From Rhodospirillales bacterium (lineage in GTDB: Bacteria; Pseudomonadota; Alphaproteobacteria; Rhodospirillales; Casp-alpha2): DNA of 64,000 nucleotides. A program made the position numbers and the translations under genes. The DNA lies in the NCBI GenBank assembly GCA_023145215.1, contig JAGLED010000002.1:1-64000 (forward strand). Reading direction: 5' to 3'. Every line of letters begins with the position of its first letter. The stretch's first letter is position 1. Shown here piece by piece: positions 54,737 to 64,000 of this stretch. The notes below the pieces were generated by a model. The model saw only the letters and a list, made by a program, of their open reading frames with translations. It was not told the origin of the DNA and ran no database searches.

Positions 54737-55495
54737 ATGCAAAGCCAGGAAAAAGCAGACATGCCGGCAGAAGAAGAAAAACCCGAGGACGCCGCCGCCG
54801 AGGCGACGCCGGAAACCGAGGCTGCCACTGAGCCCGCAGCGGCACAGGCCGAAGGCCGCGCCGACGCCACGGGTGACGAGGAAGACCCGGAAGGTGCCGT
54901 ATCAGAATTGGAAGCCGAGCTCGCCGATACCAAGGACAAGCTCTTGCGCGCGCTGGCCGAGGCCGAAAACGTCCGCCGCCGTGCATCGCGCGACGTCGAG
55001 AACGCGTCCAGGCGCGCGATCGCCGGGTTCGCCCGCGAGATGGTCGTCGTCGCGGATAACCTGAGCCGCGCGCTCGGCGCCGTCGACAAGGACAAGCTCG
55101 GCGACAACGACGCGGTGAAAAGCTTGCTGCAGGGCGTGGAAATGACCGAGCGCGAGATGCAGCACGCGTTTTCCCGGAACGGTATTAAACGCCTCGATCC
55201 GCTGGGCGAGAAATTCGACCCGCAGCTTCACGAGGCGATGTTCGAGTACGAAGACCCGTCGAAGCCCGCCGGCAGCATCGGCCAGGTGCTGGAAGTGGGT
55301 TATACCCTCAACGATCAGCCGCTGCGCCCGGCCAAGGTCGGCGTCACCAAGGGTGGCGAAAAGCAGGGCCCGGCACCGACGCCGTCGCAGCAGACGCTGG
55401 ACGAGGCGGCTGGCGAAAAGCCGTCTTCGGGCGGCGGCAAGGGCTACGAGGACGAGAAGAAACCGTCCGGGACCAATCTGGACGAGGAATTGTAA
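54737..55495 (+). CDS. grpE: Nucleotide exchange factor GrpE
   Basis: Releases ADP from DnaK. 252 residues from ATG 54737, with AGGAAG just upstream; a GTG at 54704 lies inside hrcA. Long acidic N-terminus (about 1-55), then the helical dimer stalk (LRALAEAENVRRRASRDVENASRRAI) with positions near 75-110, and the beta-wing domain with FDPQLHEAMFEYED and VLEVGYTLNDQPLRPAKVGV. The 17 bases after hrcA suggest cotranscription. Confidence 0.95.
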   Translation: MQSQEKADMPAEEEKPEDAAAEATPETEAATEPAAAQAEGRADATGDEEDPEGAVSELEAELADTKDKLLRALAEAENVRRRASRDVENASRRAIAGFAREMVVVADNLSRALGAVDKDKLGDNDAVKSLLQGVEMTEREMQHAFSRNGIKRLDPLGEKFDPQLHEAMFEYEDPSKPAGSIGQVLEVGYTLNDQPLRPAKVGVTKGGEKQGPAPTPSQQTLDEAAGEKPSSGGGKGYEDEKKPSGTNLDEEL

Positions 55496-55529
55496 GGGGA
55501 AAGTCCCCAAAATTATTGTTGGGAAAGCG

Positions 55530-55557
55530 TTGCAGCCCCGGAAAACCGGGCTTATAT
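55530..55557 (+). promoter_or_regulatory. Candidate dnaK promoter
   Basis: TTGCAG (55530-55535) and TTATAT (55552-55557), 16 bp apart, in the 178-bp grpE-dnaK gap. The spacer contains a small hairpin (CCCCGG...CCGGG). It could be a sigma-70 or heat-shock-sigma promoter; the sequence does not decide. Confidence 0.35.
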
Positions 55558-55575
55558 CCCAACCAAATCCAAGAA

Positions 55576-55594
55576 GCCGCCGGATTTCGGCGGC
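55576..55594. repeat. Hairpin in the dnaK leader
   Basis: GCCGCCG and CGGCGGC form a perfect 7-bp stem with a 5-nt loop GATTT, 80 bases before the dnaK ATG. No T-run follows. A grpE terminator remnant, or a leader structure of dnaK mRNA. Confidence 0.5.
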
Positions 55595-55673
55595 AGGATC
55601 TAAACCCGAGGGGTCGTTTCGGGCGCTTGCAAAGGCCGGAAACGACAGCCGTAGAAAGAGAGGTTAGTTAGTC

Positions 55674-57605
<1,932 letters not shown>

Positions 57606-57679
57606 CACCGTTCTCCGGCAAGGGCGGTCCGTGAATACGGACCGTCCGCCGGCGGATCGCTTCGGGGGTATCGGTCACG

Positions 57680-58822
57680 ATGGCTAAACAGGATTATTAC
57701 GAGAGCCTCGGGGTTTCCCGGGACGCGGATGCGGCAGAGCTGAAAAAGGCTTACCGCAAGCTCGCCATGCAGTATCACCCGGATCGCAATCCGGACGATG
57801 CCGAGGCGGAGAAGCGTTTCAAGGAAGTCAACGAGGCTTACGAGGTTCTGAAGGACGCCGAAAAGCGTGCGGCTTACGACCGCTTCGGCCATGCCGCGTT
57901 CGAAGGCGGCGGGCCAGGTCCGGGTGCCGGGGGCGGCTTCGGGGCCGGCGGTTTCGCCGACATTTTCGAAGAGATGTTCGGCGACTTCATGGGCGGCGGC
58001 CGTGGTGGTGGACAACGCGCCAACGCGGGTCGTGGATCCGATCTCCGCTACAATATGGAAATCACGCTCGAGGACGCGTTCAACGGTCTCAAGACCGATA
58101 TCCGCGTCCCGACGTCGGTGGTCTGCGACGACTGCGACGGTACGGGTGGCAAGGACGGCGCAGCGCCGGTCGCTTGCGGCAGTTGCGGTGGCGCGGGACG
58201 TGTTCGCTCGCAATCCGGTTTCTTCACTGTCGAGCGCACGTGTCCGACCTGTCAGGGCACCGGCCAGGCGATCGAGGATCCGTGCCGGGGTTGTTCGGGC
58301 ACCGGGCGCAAACAGAGAGAAAAGACGCTCGCGGTCAATATCCCGGCAGGGGTCGAGGACGGTACGCGCATCCGCCTTGCGGGTGAAGGCGAGGCCGGGC
58401 TTCGTGGCGCGCCGGCGGGCGATCTGTACATCTTCTTGGGGATCCGGCCGCACCGGTTCTTCCGTCGCGACGGCGCCGACATTCACGTCCGCGTTCCCGT
58501 CCCGATGGCGACGGCGACGCTCGGCGGGCAGATCGAGGTCCCGACGGTCGAGGGCAAGCTTCTCCGCGTCACCATCCCCGAAGGGACGCCGACCGGTCAC
58601 CAGCTCAGATTGCGCGGCAAGGGCATGAAGGTCATGCGCTCCGAAGCGCGCGGCGACATGTTCGTGCAGATCTTCGTCGAGACGCCGGTCAACCTGACCA
58701 AGAAGCAGAAAGAACTTCTGAAGGAGTTCGCCGGCGACGAGAAGCAGACCAAGAAGCAAAGCCCGGAAAGCTCCGGTTTCCTGGATAAAGTCAAAGAGCT
58801 CTGGGAAGACCTCAGGGACTGA
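57680..58822 (+). CDS. dnaJ: Co-chaperone DnaJ (Hsp40)
   Basis: Stimulates the DnaK ATPase and presents clients. 380 residues. J domain with HPD at 33-35, then a G/F-rich linker (about 75-115), then four zinc-binding CxxCxGxG repeats ([36 protein letters not shown]) and the C-terminal client-binding domains. All motifs are intact, so this is a full class I DnaJ. Follows dnaK by 74 bp. Confidence 0.97.
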   Translation: MAKQDYYESLGVSRDADAAELKKAYRKLAMQYHPDRNPDDAEAEKRFKEVNEAYEVLKDAEKRAAYDRFGHAAFEGGGPGPGAGGGFGAGGFADIFEEMFGDFMGGGRGGGQRANAGRGSDLRYNMEITLEDAFNGLKTDIRVPTSVVCDDCDGTGGKDGAAPVACGSCGGAGRVRSQSGFFTVERTCPTCQGTGQAIEDPCRGCSGTGRKQREKTLAVNIPAGVEDGTRIRLAGEGEAGLRGAPAGDLYIFLGIRPHRFFRRDGADIHVRVPVPMATATLGGQIEVPTVEGKLLRVTIPEGTPTGHQLRLRGKGMKVMRSEARGDMFVQIFVETPVNLTKKQKELLKEFAGDEKQTKKQSPESSGFLDKVKELWEDLRD

Positions 58823-58885
58823 CGTTTGCGCCCCTACAACGGTGATCCTGAACTTGATTCATGATCTCGTTGATTGATTTCCTGC

Positions 58886-58982
58886 CGTCATCCCCGCTTT
58901 AATCTAGTTCCGGACCCCGGCCTTCGCCGGGGTGGAAACGTGATCTGACAAGCATGTCATTCCGGCGCAGGGCGGAATCCAA
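58886..58982. repeat. REP-like intergenic element, two hairpin units
   Basis: Between dnaJ and dapB. Unit 1 contains ACCCCGGC-CTTC-GCCGGGGT (58914-58933), a perfect 8-bp stem; unit 2 contains ATTCCG (58959-58964) and CGGAAT (58973-58978). Surrounding words (TCATCCCCGC, TGTCATTCCGGCGCAG, GGCGGAATCCA) resemble the dispersed palindromic elements of many alphaproteobacterial genomes. Unit 1 could also end the dnaKJ transcript, but lacks a T-run. Confidence 0.6.
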
Positions 58983-59104
58983 TGCGACCGCGCAGTCAAT
59001 GGGATTGCGTCGGCGCTGAATTAAGTCTCGGGAATACGATGATGTTTGTTGTTCATGCGTCTTTCCCTATAGTGCGGCTCCGGAACTTGACGGAGAGTTG
59101 AGCC

Positions 59105-59908
59105 ATGAAAATCGGAATTGTCGGATGCGCCGGACGCATGGGACGCATGCTGGTGAAGGCCGTTCATGAGACGCCGGGGGCCGAGCTTGCGGGCGGCACC
59201 GAAGCGCCGCACTCCGACGCTATCGGCGAAGACCCCGCCGTACTGGCGGGCCTGCCCGCATCCGGGCTCCAGATCATCGATGACGCGAAGGGACTTTTTG
59301 AGGTTTCGGACGCCGTCGTCGATTTCACCGCACCCGCCGCGACGGTCCGGCATGCTCAATTCGCTGCAGAGACGGGAACCGCGCTGATCCCCGGAACAAC
59401 GGGCCTGAGCGCCGACGATCAGGCGAAAATCGAGGAGGCGGCGAAGGCCGTCGCCATTGTCCAGGCGGCCAATTATTCCGTCGGCGTCAATGTGCTCTTG
59501 GGCCTCGCGCGCCAGGCAGCCGAGATGATGGGCCCCGAATTCGATATCGAGATTTTGGAGATGCATCACCGCCATAAGGTCGATGCCCCGTCGGGCACCG
59601 CATTGGCGCTCGGCAAGGCGGCCGCCGACGGCCGGGGTGTCGACCTCGACAAGGTTTCGGACCGGGTGCGCGACGGTCATACCGGTGAGCGCAAGGTTGG
59701 GAATATCGGCTTCGCGACGCTCCGGGGCGGGATGGTGGTCGGCGATCACTCGGTGATTTTCGCCTCCGATGACGAACGCGTCGAAATCACCCACAAGGCC
59801 GCCGACCGCGGCCTGTTCGCCAAAGGGGCGATCCGCGCCGCGCTCTGGACCGAGGGGAAGGCCCCTGGCCTTTATTCCATGCGGGATGTGCTGGGGCTGA
59901 AGGGCTAA
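59105..59908 (+). CDS. dapB: 4-hydroxy-tetrahydrodipicolinate reductase
   Basis: NAD(P)H-dependent reductase of lysine and diaminopimelate synthesis. 267 residues. Nucleotide-binding GIVGCAGRMGRMLVKAV near the N-terminus, then GTTGLS and the catalytic-site motif EMHHRHKVDAPSGTALALG. GGAGA precedes the ATG. Ends 3 bases from the convergent DUF2244 gene. Confidence 0.96.
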   Translation: MKIGIVGCAGRMGRMLVKAVHETPGAELAGGTEAPHSDAIGEDPAVLAGLPASGLQIIDDAKGLFEVSDAVVDFTAPAATVRHAQFAAETGTALIPGTTGLSADDQAKIEEAAKAVAIVQAANYSVGVNVLLGLARQAAEMMGPEFDIEILEMHHRHKVDAPSGTALALGKAAADGRGVDLDKVSDRVRDGHTGERKVGNIGFATLRGGMVVGDHSVIFASDDERVEITHKAADRGLFAKGAIRAALWTEGKAPGLYSMRDVLGLKG

Positions 59909-59911
59909 CGC

Positions 59912-60439
59912 TTAACAGACCGCGCCCACACCCTCGTGGCGAATCTCGCCCAGGCGTTTGATCTCGCTTTCCAGGGTTTCGCACAGTGCCAGCTTTTCCT
60001 CGTCGTTGAGGAATTTGCCGATCACGATGCGTTTGCCGTGCGTTCCGGCGATAAGCTGCTTCGACGGCCCGTCGAGGCGGACTTGTAACCACTGCGGCTG
60101 AAACGTCCAGTGCTTCCGCTTGCCCCAGTGGTCAACCTTTGAAAACCGGAACTCGCGCTCGGTGATGGTGATCGCTTCGAACGACGAGCCGACCTTGTGA
60201 TTGTAACGGAGCGCGAAGATCAGGCCCGCGACCTCCAATCCCATAAGCCCGAACACCGGCCATGCGCCTGCGATCAGAAAAGCCGTCCCGGTCGGAATGA
60301 ACAGGAACAGCACGAACCCGGTGACGATGCGGATCGCGCGCTCGGATGAGCTGCGGTGCGGTCTTAAAACCCGCGAAAAACGGATCTTCTCCGGCACCGG
60401 GTCGCCTGTCTGCAAATTGTGCGCTTTGGGCGTATCCAT
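59912..60439 (-). CDS. DUF2244 membrane protein
   Basis: 175 residues, uncharacterised family common in alphaproteobacteria. Two hydrophobic segments near 36-58 and 62-78 (IRIVTGFVLFLFIPTGTAFLI, WPVFGLMGLEVAGLIFAL), then a soluble C-terminus with ITITEREFRFSKVDHWGKR and RIVIGKFLNDEEKLAL, typical of DUF2244. Function unknown. Convergent with dapB and divergent from nth. Confidence 0.86.
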   Translation of the reverse strand: MDTPKAHNLQTGDPVPEKIRFSRVLRPHRSSSERAIRIVTGFVLFLFIPTGTAFLIAGAWPVFGLMGLEVAGLIFALRYNHKVGSSFEAITITEREFRFSKVDHWGKRKHWTFQPQWLQVRLDGPSKQLIAGTHGKRIVIGKFLNDEEKLALCETLESEIKRLGEIRHEGVGAVC

Positions 60440-60497
60440 GGGGGCATTCTAGGCAATCCAGCCGTTCCGCAACAACCGGGTTTTCTATGGCGTGGAT

Positions 60498-61154
60498 ATG
60501 CGGGATAACAAACCCATGAAAAAAGCCGATGTTGTCACGTTCTATTCCCGCCTTCGCGATGCCGACCCAGCGCCCAAGGGTGAGCTGCATTACGTCAACC
60601 CGTACACGCTGCTGGTCGCCGTGGCGCTGTCCGCACAGGCGACGGACGTTGGCGTGAACAAAGCGACGAAGCCGTTATTCAAGAAGGTCAAGACACCGGA
60701 AGCGATGGTGAAACTCGGCCTCGAGGGGCTAAAGGACTACATAAAGACCATTGGGCTCTATAACACCAAGGCCAAGAATGTCATCGCGCTCAGCCAGATC
60801 CTGATCGAACAACACGACAGCCAGGTGCCGAACGATCAGGCCGCGCTCGAAGCGCTGCCGGGTGTCGGCCGAAAGACGGCGAACGTGGTCCGCAACATTG
60901 CCTTCGGCGAGCCGACCATTGCCGTCGACACGCATATTTTCCGTGTTTCCAACCGCACCGGACTGGCGCCGGGCAAGACACCGCTTGCGGTCGAAAAGAA
61001 ACTCCTGAAGGTAACGCCGCCGGAGTTCGCGCTGCACGCGCATCATTGGCTGATTCTGCTCGGGCGCTATGTCTGCAAGGCCCGCAAACCCGACTGCCCG
61101 AACTGCAAGGTGATCGACGTCTGCGCCTTCAAGGGGAAAACGACGCTGGCCTGA
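60498..61154 (+). CDS. nth: Endonuclease III
   Basis: Bifunctional DNA glycosylase and AP lyase for oxidised pyrimidines. 218 residues from ATG 60498; ATG 60516 (MKKADVVTFYSRL) gives a length like E. coli Nth and is equally possible, as neither has a clear ribosome binding site. Helix-hairpin-helix LPGVGRKTANVV with the catalytic Lys, catalytic Asp in IAVDTHIFRVSNR, and the [4Fe-4S] cysteines in the CX6CX2CX5C pattern (CKARKPDCPNCKVIDVC) are intact. Confidence 0.95.
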   Translation: MRDNKPMKKADVVTFYSRLRDADPAPKGELHYVNPYTLLVAVALSAQATDVGVNKATKPLFKKVKTPEAMVKLGLEGLKDYIKTIGLYNTKAKNVIALSQILIEQHDSQVPNDQAALEALPGVGRKTANVVRNIAFGEPTIAVDTHIFRVSNRTGLAPGKTPLAVEKKLLKVTPPEFALHAHHWLILLGRYVCKARKPDCPNCKVIDVCAFKGKTTLA

Positions 61155-61163
61155 GTGGGCGGG

Positions 61164-61622
61164 TTAACCGCGCGCCACAAATCTGCGGACGACGGACTTG
61201 AGGCAGGTCTCGGTTGCCGTCCCGCTGCCGCGGGCATCGAGATGCTCGACCTTCAACGCACCTTCCGTGCCTGCCGGATATAGAAACAGGAAAAGCACGC
61301 ATTCATCCGTGCGGTATTGCCAGATCTCGGCACCCAGATCGCGCCGGACAAGGCTGGCCGGCCCGAACGTCTCATTCAGTGCCGCCGTGTCCCAGCCGAT
61401 GACCTCGGCGGCTTTCGGGGCTTCGATCGCCGGTTCGTGCTTAGACGCCGGTTCGGGTGCGGGCTTCGGGAGCGCTGCCGTCCGCGGGCCCGGGTTCGTG
61501 GCGGCGGTTGACGGCGTATCGGGCGCCGGGGATGGCGTCACGTTGGCGCCGGCGCAACCGGCGAGGAACGTCAGCAGCAGAACGGCCGTCAGCCGCCGGG
61601 AAAGCCCGGCGGGACTATTCAT
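61164..61622 (-). CDS. Putative lipoprotein next to bactofilin
   Basis: 152 residues. Signal peptide with lipobox LAGC (Cys23), then a Pro/Ala-rich linker (about 25-75), and a C-terminal region with TAALNETFGPASLVRRDLGAE and EIWQYRTDECVLFLFLYP. The C-terminal part resembles small outer-membrane lipoproteins of unknown function. It overlaps the bactofilin stop by 8 bases, so the two are translated together. Confidence 0.75.
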   Translation of the reverse strand: MNSPAGLSRRLTAVLLLTFLAGCAGANVTPSPAPDTPSTAATNPGPRTAALPKPAPEPASKHEPAIEAPKAAEVIGWDTAALNETFGPASLVRRDLGAEIWQYRTDECVLFLFLYPAGTEGALKVEHLDARGSGTATETCLKSVVRRFVARG

Positions 61623-62205
61623 CGCCGCTGTTGTCGCTCAGGGTCTGCATGTCGCCGGCGATTTCGCCGCCCGATTCGATGACGATGCGGCCGTAGCGTA
61701 CCTTGCCGTGAATTCGGCCGCCGGAACGCACGATCAGACGCTCGCGGGCGATCAGATCGCCGTCGAAACGGCCGCTGATATCGGCTTCGTCGACCTCGGC
61801 GGCACCCTTGAAATAGCCGCTCGGCGAGATTTCCAGGACACGTGCGCCCGGTAACGTCACCTCGACGTGGCCTTCGACGACGAGCTTGTCGCAGGCGGTG
61901 ATTTCACCGTTAAGCTGGATGTCGCGGCCAACGATCAGGCGGCGGCTTTCCATATCACCGGCACGCGGACGGTCAATGCGGCGCGCCGGCGCACTCGGCA
62001 AATCGGGGGCGCGGCGTTGCAGGTCCGGCATATGCGCGCTCGAAGACGGCGGTTTGGCCGGTGCGTGCGAACCCTTGCGGGAAAACGGTTTCAGCGGCGG
62101 TGCGTCGCCGGCCTCGTCGTCCGTGCTTTCCATACGCGCCGGCAGGGCGTCAGCTTTCTCGGGCGACTTCGCAGGATCTTCCTCGTCTTTCTTTTTTCCG
62201 AACAT
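61615..62205 (-). CDS. Bactofilin-family cytoskeletal protein
   Basis: 196 residues. Disordered, charged N-terminus (MFGKKKDEEDPAKSPEKAD) then a right-handed beta-helix core from about residue 85 to 190 with repeating GRDIQLNGEITACDKLVVEG and VRYGRIVIESGGEIAGDM strands, as in bactofilins (DUF583). Such proteins polymerise without nucleotide and scaffold cell-wall or stalk machinery. Overlaps the downstream lipoprotein gene by 8 bases. Confidence 0.9.
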   Translation of the reverse strand: MFGKKKDEEDPAKSPEKADALPARMESTDDEAGDAPPLKPFSRKGSHAPAKPPSSSAHMPDLQRRAPDLPSAPARRIDRPRAGDMESRRLIVGRDIQLNGEITACDKLVVEGHVEVTLPGARVLEISPSGYFKGAAEVDEADISGRFDGDLIARERLIVRSGGRIHGKVRYGRIVIESGGEIAGDMQTLSDNSGDE

Positions 62206-62263
62206 GAACTTCTACCCCTCGTGTGACCGGGCCCCGGAGCCCGGAAAATCCCGGCGGCCGCTC

Positions 62264-62950
62264 TTAAGCCTTGACCGCCGTCCCCCTTTCGCCGGTCGGA
62301 TGCCATTTCTCGTACATGTGCACCATGGCCGAGGTGGCAACGATCGGCATCAGCAGATTGACTACCGGTATCGTCAGCGCGAACGCGATAACGATACCGA
62401 CCATCATGACGCTACCCTGACGGGCCTTGCGCAGTTTGGTCACTTCCGCCGGCGGGAGCCGTCTGGACGCCACCAGCTCGAAATACTCCCGGCCCAGAAG
62501 ATAACCGTTCACCAGATAGAAAACAAAAGGGAAAAGCGGCCCGAGGAACAGGAACGGCAGCATCAGGATGTTGAGCACAATCAGGATGCCCAGGAACTTT
62601 GCGGACATCACGACCGTTTCACCGATTGATTGACCGTTAGCGTCCGACAGGCCCGGATAATGGCGCGCCTCAACACAGTCCGCGACCTGATCGAGAAACA
62701 ACCCGATCACAGCGCTCACCGTCGCCGGGAACAAAAACCAGGTGAGTGCGAGTGTGGCCAGGCCGCCCAGGATATCGACAGCACCCTCGAGCCAACCGAT
62801 CTCGGAAATCGAGGTTTCGCGGAGCACATAGCCGACAACGGTCCAAAGGACGACCAGCGTTACCAGCGCTGCCAGAATTGAAAGCCACAAGTATTTTCGT
62901 GTGTTTTTGTCGCTTAACTGATCAATGCCTTTAACAAATGCGCTTATCAT
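62264..62950 (-). CDS. EI24 / CysZ-like membrane protein
   Basis: 228 residues with about four to five hydrophobic segments (ILAALVTLVVLWTVVGYVL, LGGLATLALTWFLFPATVSAV, VLNILMLPFLFLGPLFPFVF, VGIVIAFALTIPVVNLLMPI). The LVNGYLLGREYFELVASRRLPP motif is typical of the EI24 domain shared with CysZ sulfate permeases. A sulfate role cannot be concluded here because no sulfur-assimilation genes are adjacent. RBS GGCGGA precedes the ATG. Confidence 0.87.
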   Translation of the reverse strand: MISAFVKGIDQLSDKNTRKYLWLSILAALVTLVVLWTVVGYVLRETSISEIGWLEGAVDILGGLATLALTWFLFPATVSAVIGLFLDQVADCVEARHYPGLSDANGQSIGETVVMSAKFLGILIVLNILMLPFLFLGPLFPFVFYLVNGYLLGREYFELVASRRLPPAEVTKLRKARQGSVMMVGIVIAFALTIPVVNLLMPIVATSAMVHMYEKWHPTGERGTAVKA

Positions 62951-63030
62951 ATTGATTCCGCCTGATTCCCAAGAAAATGCAGTGATCCTAACGATTTAAG
63001 GGCGTGCGCCCGCCCCGGTCAAGCGCCGAT

Positions 63031-63065
63031 TCTCAAGTAGAATCTCAAGAATGTTAAAATTTTAA
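63031..63065. repeat. TCTCAAG direct repeat and AT-rich palindrome upstream of the adenosine kinase-like gene
   Basis: TCTCAAG occurs at 63031-63037 and 63043-63049 (12-bp spacing), followed by the perfect palindrome TTAAAATTTTAA at 63054-63065 in a short AT-rich island (63050-63100). It lies in the 292-bp gap between the EI24 gene and the PfkB gene, between divergent genes. Confidence 0.4.
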
Positions 63066-63158
63066 ATAAAATCAATAAACTATTAACTATATCTAAGATC
63101 GCATGGAAATTGCACATGAATTCCGCAGGGTCTGTGGCCGTGTTTCCGGGGATCGCGC

Positions 63159-63186
63159 TTGCCCGAAGCCCGGCAATGGCTATACT
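63159..63186 (+). promoter_or_regulatory. Candidate promoter of the adenosine kinase-like gene
   Basis: TTGCCC (63159-63164) and TATACT (63181-63186) with a 16-bp spacer, a good match to the housekeeping pattern; the start codon is 56 bases beyond the -10. Confidence 0.5.
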
Positions 63187-63242
63187 CCGCGCCAAATGGC
63201 GTCCGGCGCCTCAAATTCCAATTTTCTTCTGCGAGCCTATCC

Positions 63243-64000
63243 ATGCCTGAAGCACAATATGACGTCCTCGGCATCGGCAACGCGATTGTCGATATCCTCG
63301 TTCAGACCGAGGACGACTTCCTGTCCGAAAACGGCCTTTCCAAAGGTGCCATGGCGCTGGTCAGCGCCGAGGAACAGCGGGTGCTCTACGAGAAATCCGG
63401 CCAGGCCATCGAAAGTTCCGGCGGCTCCGCTGCCAATACTTTGGCGGGTGTCGCGGCGCTCGGTGGACGTGCGGCGTTCGCGGGCAAGGTAAAGGACGAT
63501 CAGCTCGGCACCGTATTCGCGCATGATATCCGTGCCGCCGGCGTGAACTTCACGACACCGATGGCGAATGAGGGCGCGCCCACGGCGACCTGTCTCGTGC
63601 TTATTTCACCCGACGGCCAGCGCACCATGCAAACGTATCTCGGCGCGTGCGTGGACTTCGCGCCCGCCGATCTCGACCCCGATCAGGTCAAGGCGGCGGA
63701 GGTGACGTACCTCGAAGGGTATCTCTGGGATCCGGACCCGGCCCGCGAAGCGTTCCTTCAAGCGTCCAAGATCGCCCATGACGCAGGCCGTAAGGTGGCG
63801 CTGTCGCTTTCCGACCCGTTCTGCGTCGACCGCCATCGTGACGGGTTCATCCCGTTCATCGAAGAACACGTGGATATCCTGTTCGCCAATGAAGACGAGA
63901 TCCTGTCGCTCTATCAGGTCGAGGATTTCGACGCGGCGGCCGAGAAAATCCGGGGTGTGGTCGACATTGCGGCCCTGACCCGTTCCGAAAAGGGCTCGGT
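63243..64000 (+). CDS. PfkB-family sugar/adenosine kinase, 3' end missing
   Basis: Starts at ATG 63243 and runs open off the right edge (252 complete codons). Opens YDVLGIGNAIVDILVQTEDD, and the PfkB signature with the di-glycine motif is in IESSGGSAANTLAGVAALGG. DGQRTMQTYLGACVDF and ILFANEDEILSL support the adenosine kinase type common in alphaproteobacteria. The catalytic Asp and second signature lie beyond the window, so the substrate (adenosine or another sugar) is inferred. Confidence 0.85.
   Translation, partial: MPEAQYDVLGIGNAIVDILVQTEDDFLSENGLSKGAMALVSAEEQRVLYEKSGQAIESSGGSAANTLAGVAALGGRAAFAGKVKDDQLGTVFAHDIRAAGVNFTTPMANEGAPTATCLVLISPDGQRTMQTYLGACVDFAPADLDPDQVKAAEVTYLEGYLWDPDPAREAFLQASKIAHDAGRKVALSLSDPFCVDRHRDGFIPFIEEHVDILFANEDEILSLYQVEDFDAAAEKIRGVVDIAALTRSEKGS

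Overview
This window reads as a high-GC alphaproteobacterial chromosome, probably Rhodospirillales-like. The evidence is gene order and the repertoire of HemJ, bactofilin, PAS_5, SirB1-TPR, DUF6489, DUF2244 and LutABC families; no rRNA gene is present to fix the taxon. I recognise no insertion sequence, prophage, integrase, CRISPR array, tRNA or rRNA. Almost every gene is intact. The exceptions are leuS (cut by the left edge), an adenosine kinase-like gene (cut by the right edge) and a PAS_5 gene broken by one in-frame TAA.

Bases 1-19235 look like the replication-origin neighbourhood. leuS-lptE-holA converges on rsmG-parA-parB. mnmE and mnmG follow, and three perfect 16-bp parS sites lie in the mnmE-mnmG and mnmG-rsmG gaps. 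After a block of [2Fe-2S] ferredoxin, DUF6489, DUF255 thioredoxin, ogt, qor and the broken PAS_5 gene comes rho-hemJ-hemH-hemE. A 430-bp AT-rich gap between hemE and ppsR holds one perfect DnaA box, two near boxes and two dyads. This is the position of the Caulobacter origin, and most core genes change strand there, so I call it oriC.

Bases 19236-36169 are the right arm: ppsR-maf-aroE-coaE-dnaQ (PPDK control, nucleotide house-cleaning, shikimate and CoA synthesis, proofreading), then secB and fxsA on the other strand, then tim44-mltA. A lutABC lactate-utilisation set lies between mltA and an Smr gene. An XRE regulator and hslVU come next, then hisB-DUF2628-hisH-hisA-hisF-hisE and a HIT hydrolase. 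The hisB leader can form mutually exclusive hairpins, one of which covers its ribosome binding site.

Bases 36170-45661 are the most accessory part: an 1138-residue FecR/coiled-coil/RTX protein, a possible 41-residue ORF, comM, a PAS-PAS-GGDEF diguanylate cyclase, and an unassigned PLP enzyme divergent from a LysR regulator, followed by arfB.

Bases 45662-64000 return to housekeeping: rsmI-yraN-BON-SirB1 followed by gshB on one strand, divergent from an LpoA-like lipoprotein; rph-rdgB-hemW; hrcA-grpE-dnaK-dnaJ; dapB; DUF2244; nth; a bactofilin-lipoprotein pair; an EI24/CysZ-like membrane protein; and the start of an adenosine kinase-like gene. The strongest leads are the oriC/parS arrangement, the interrupted PAS_5 gene, the 25-bp tandem repeat running out of the end of dnaQ, the hisB leader, and the FecR-RTX protein.
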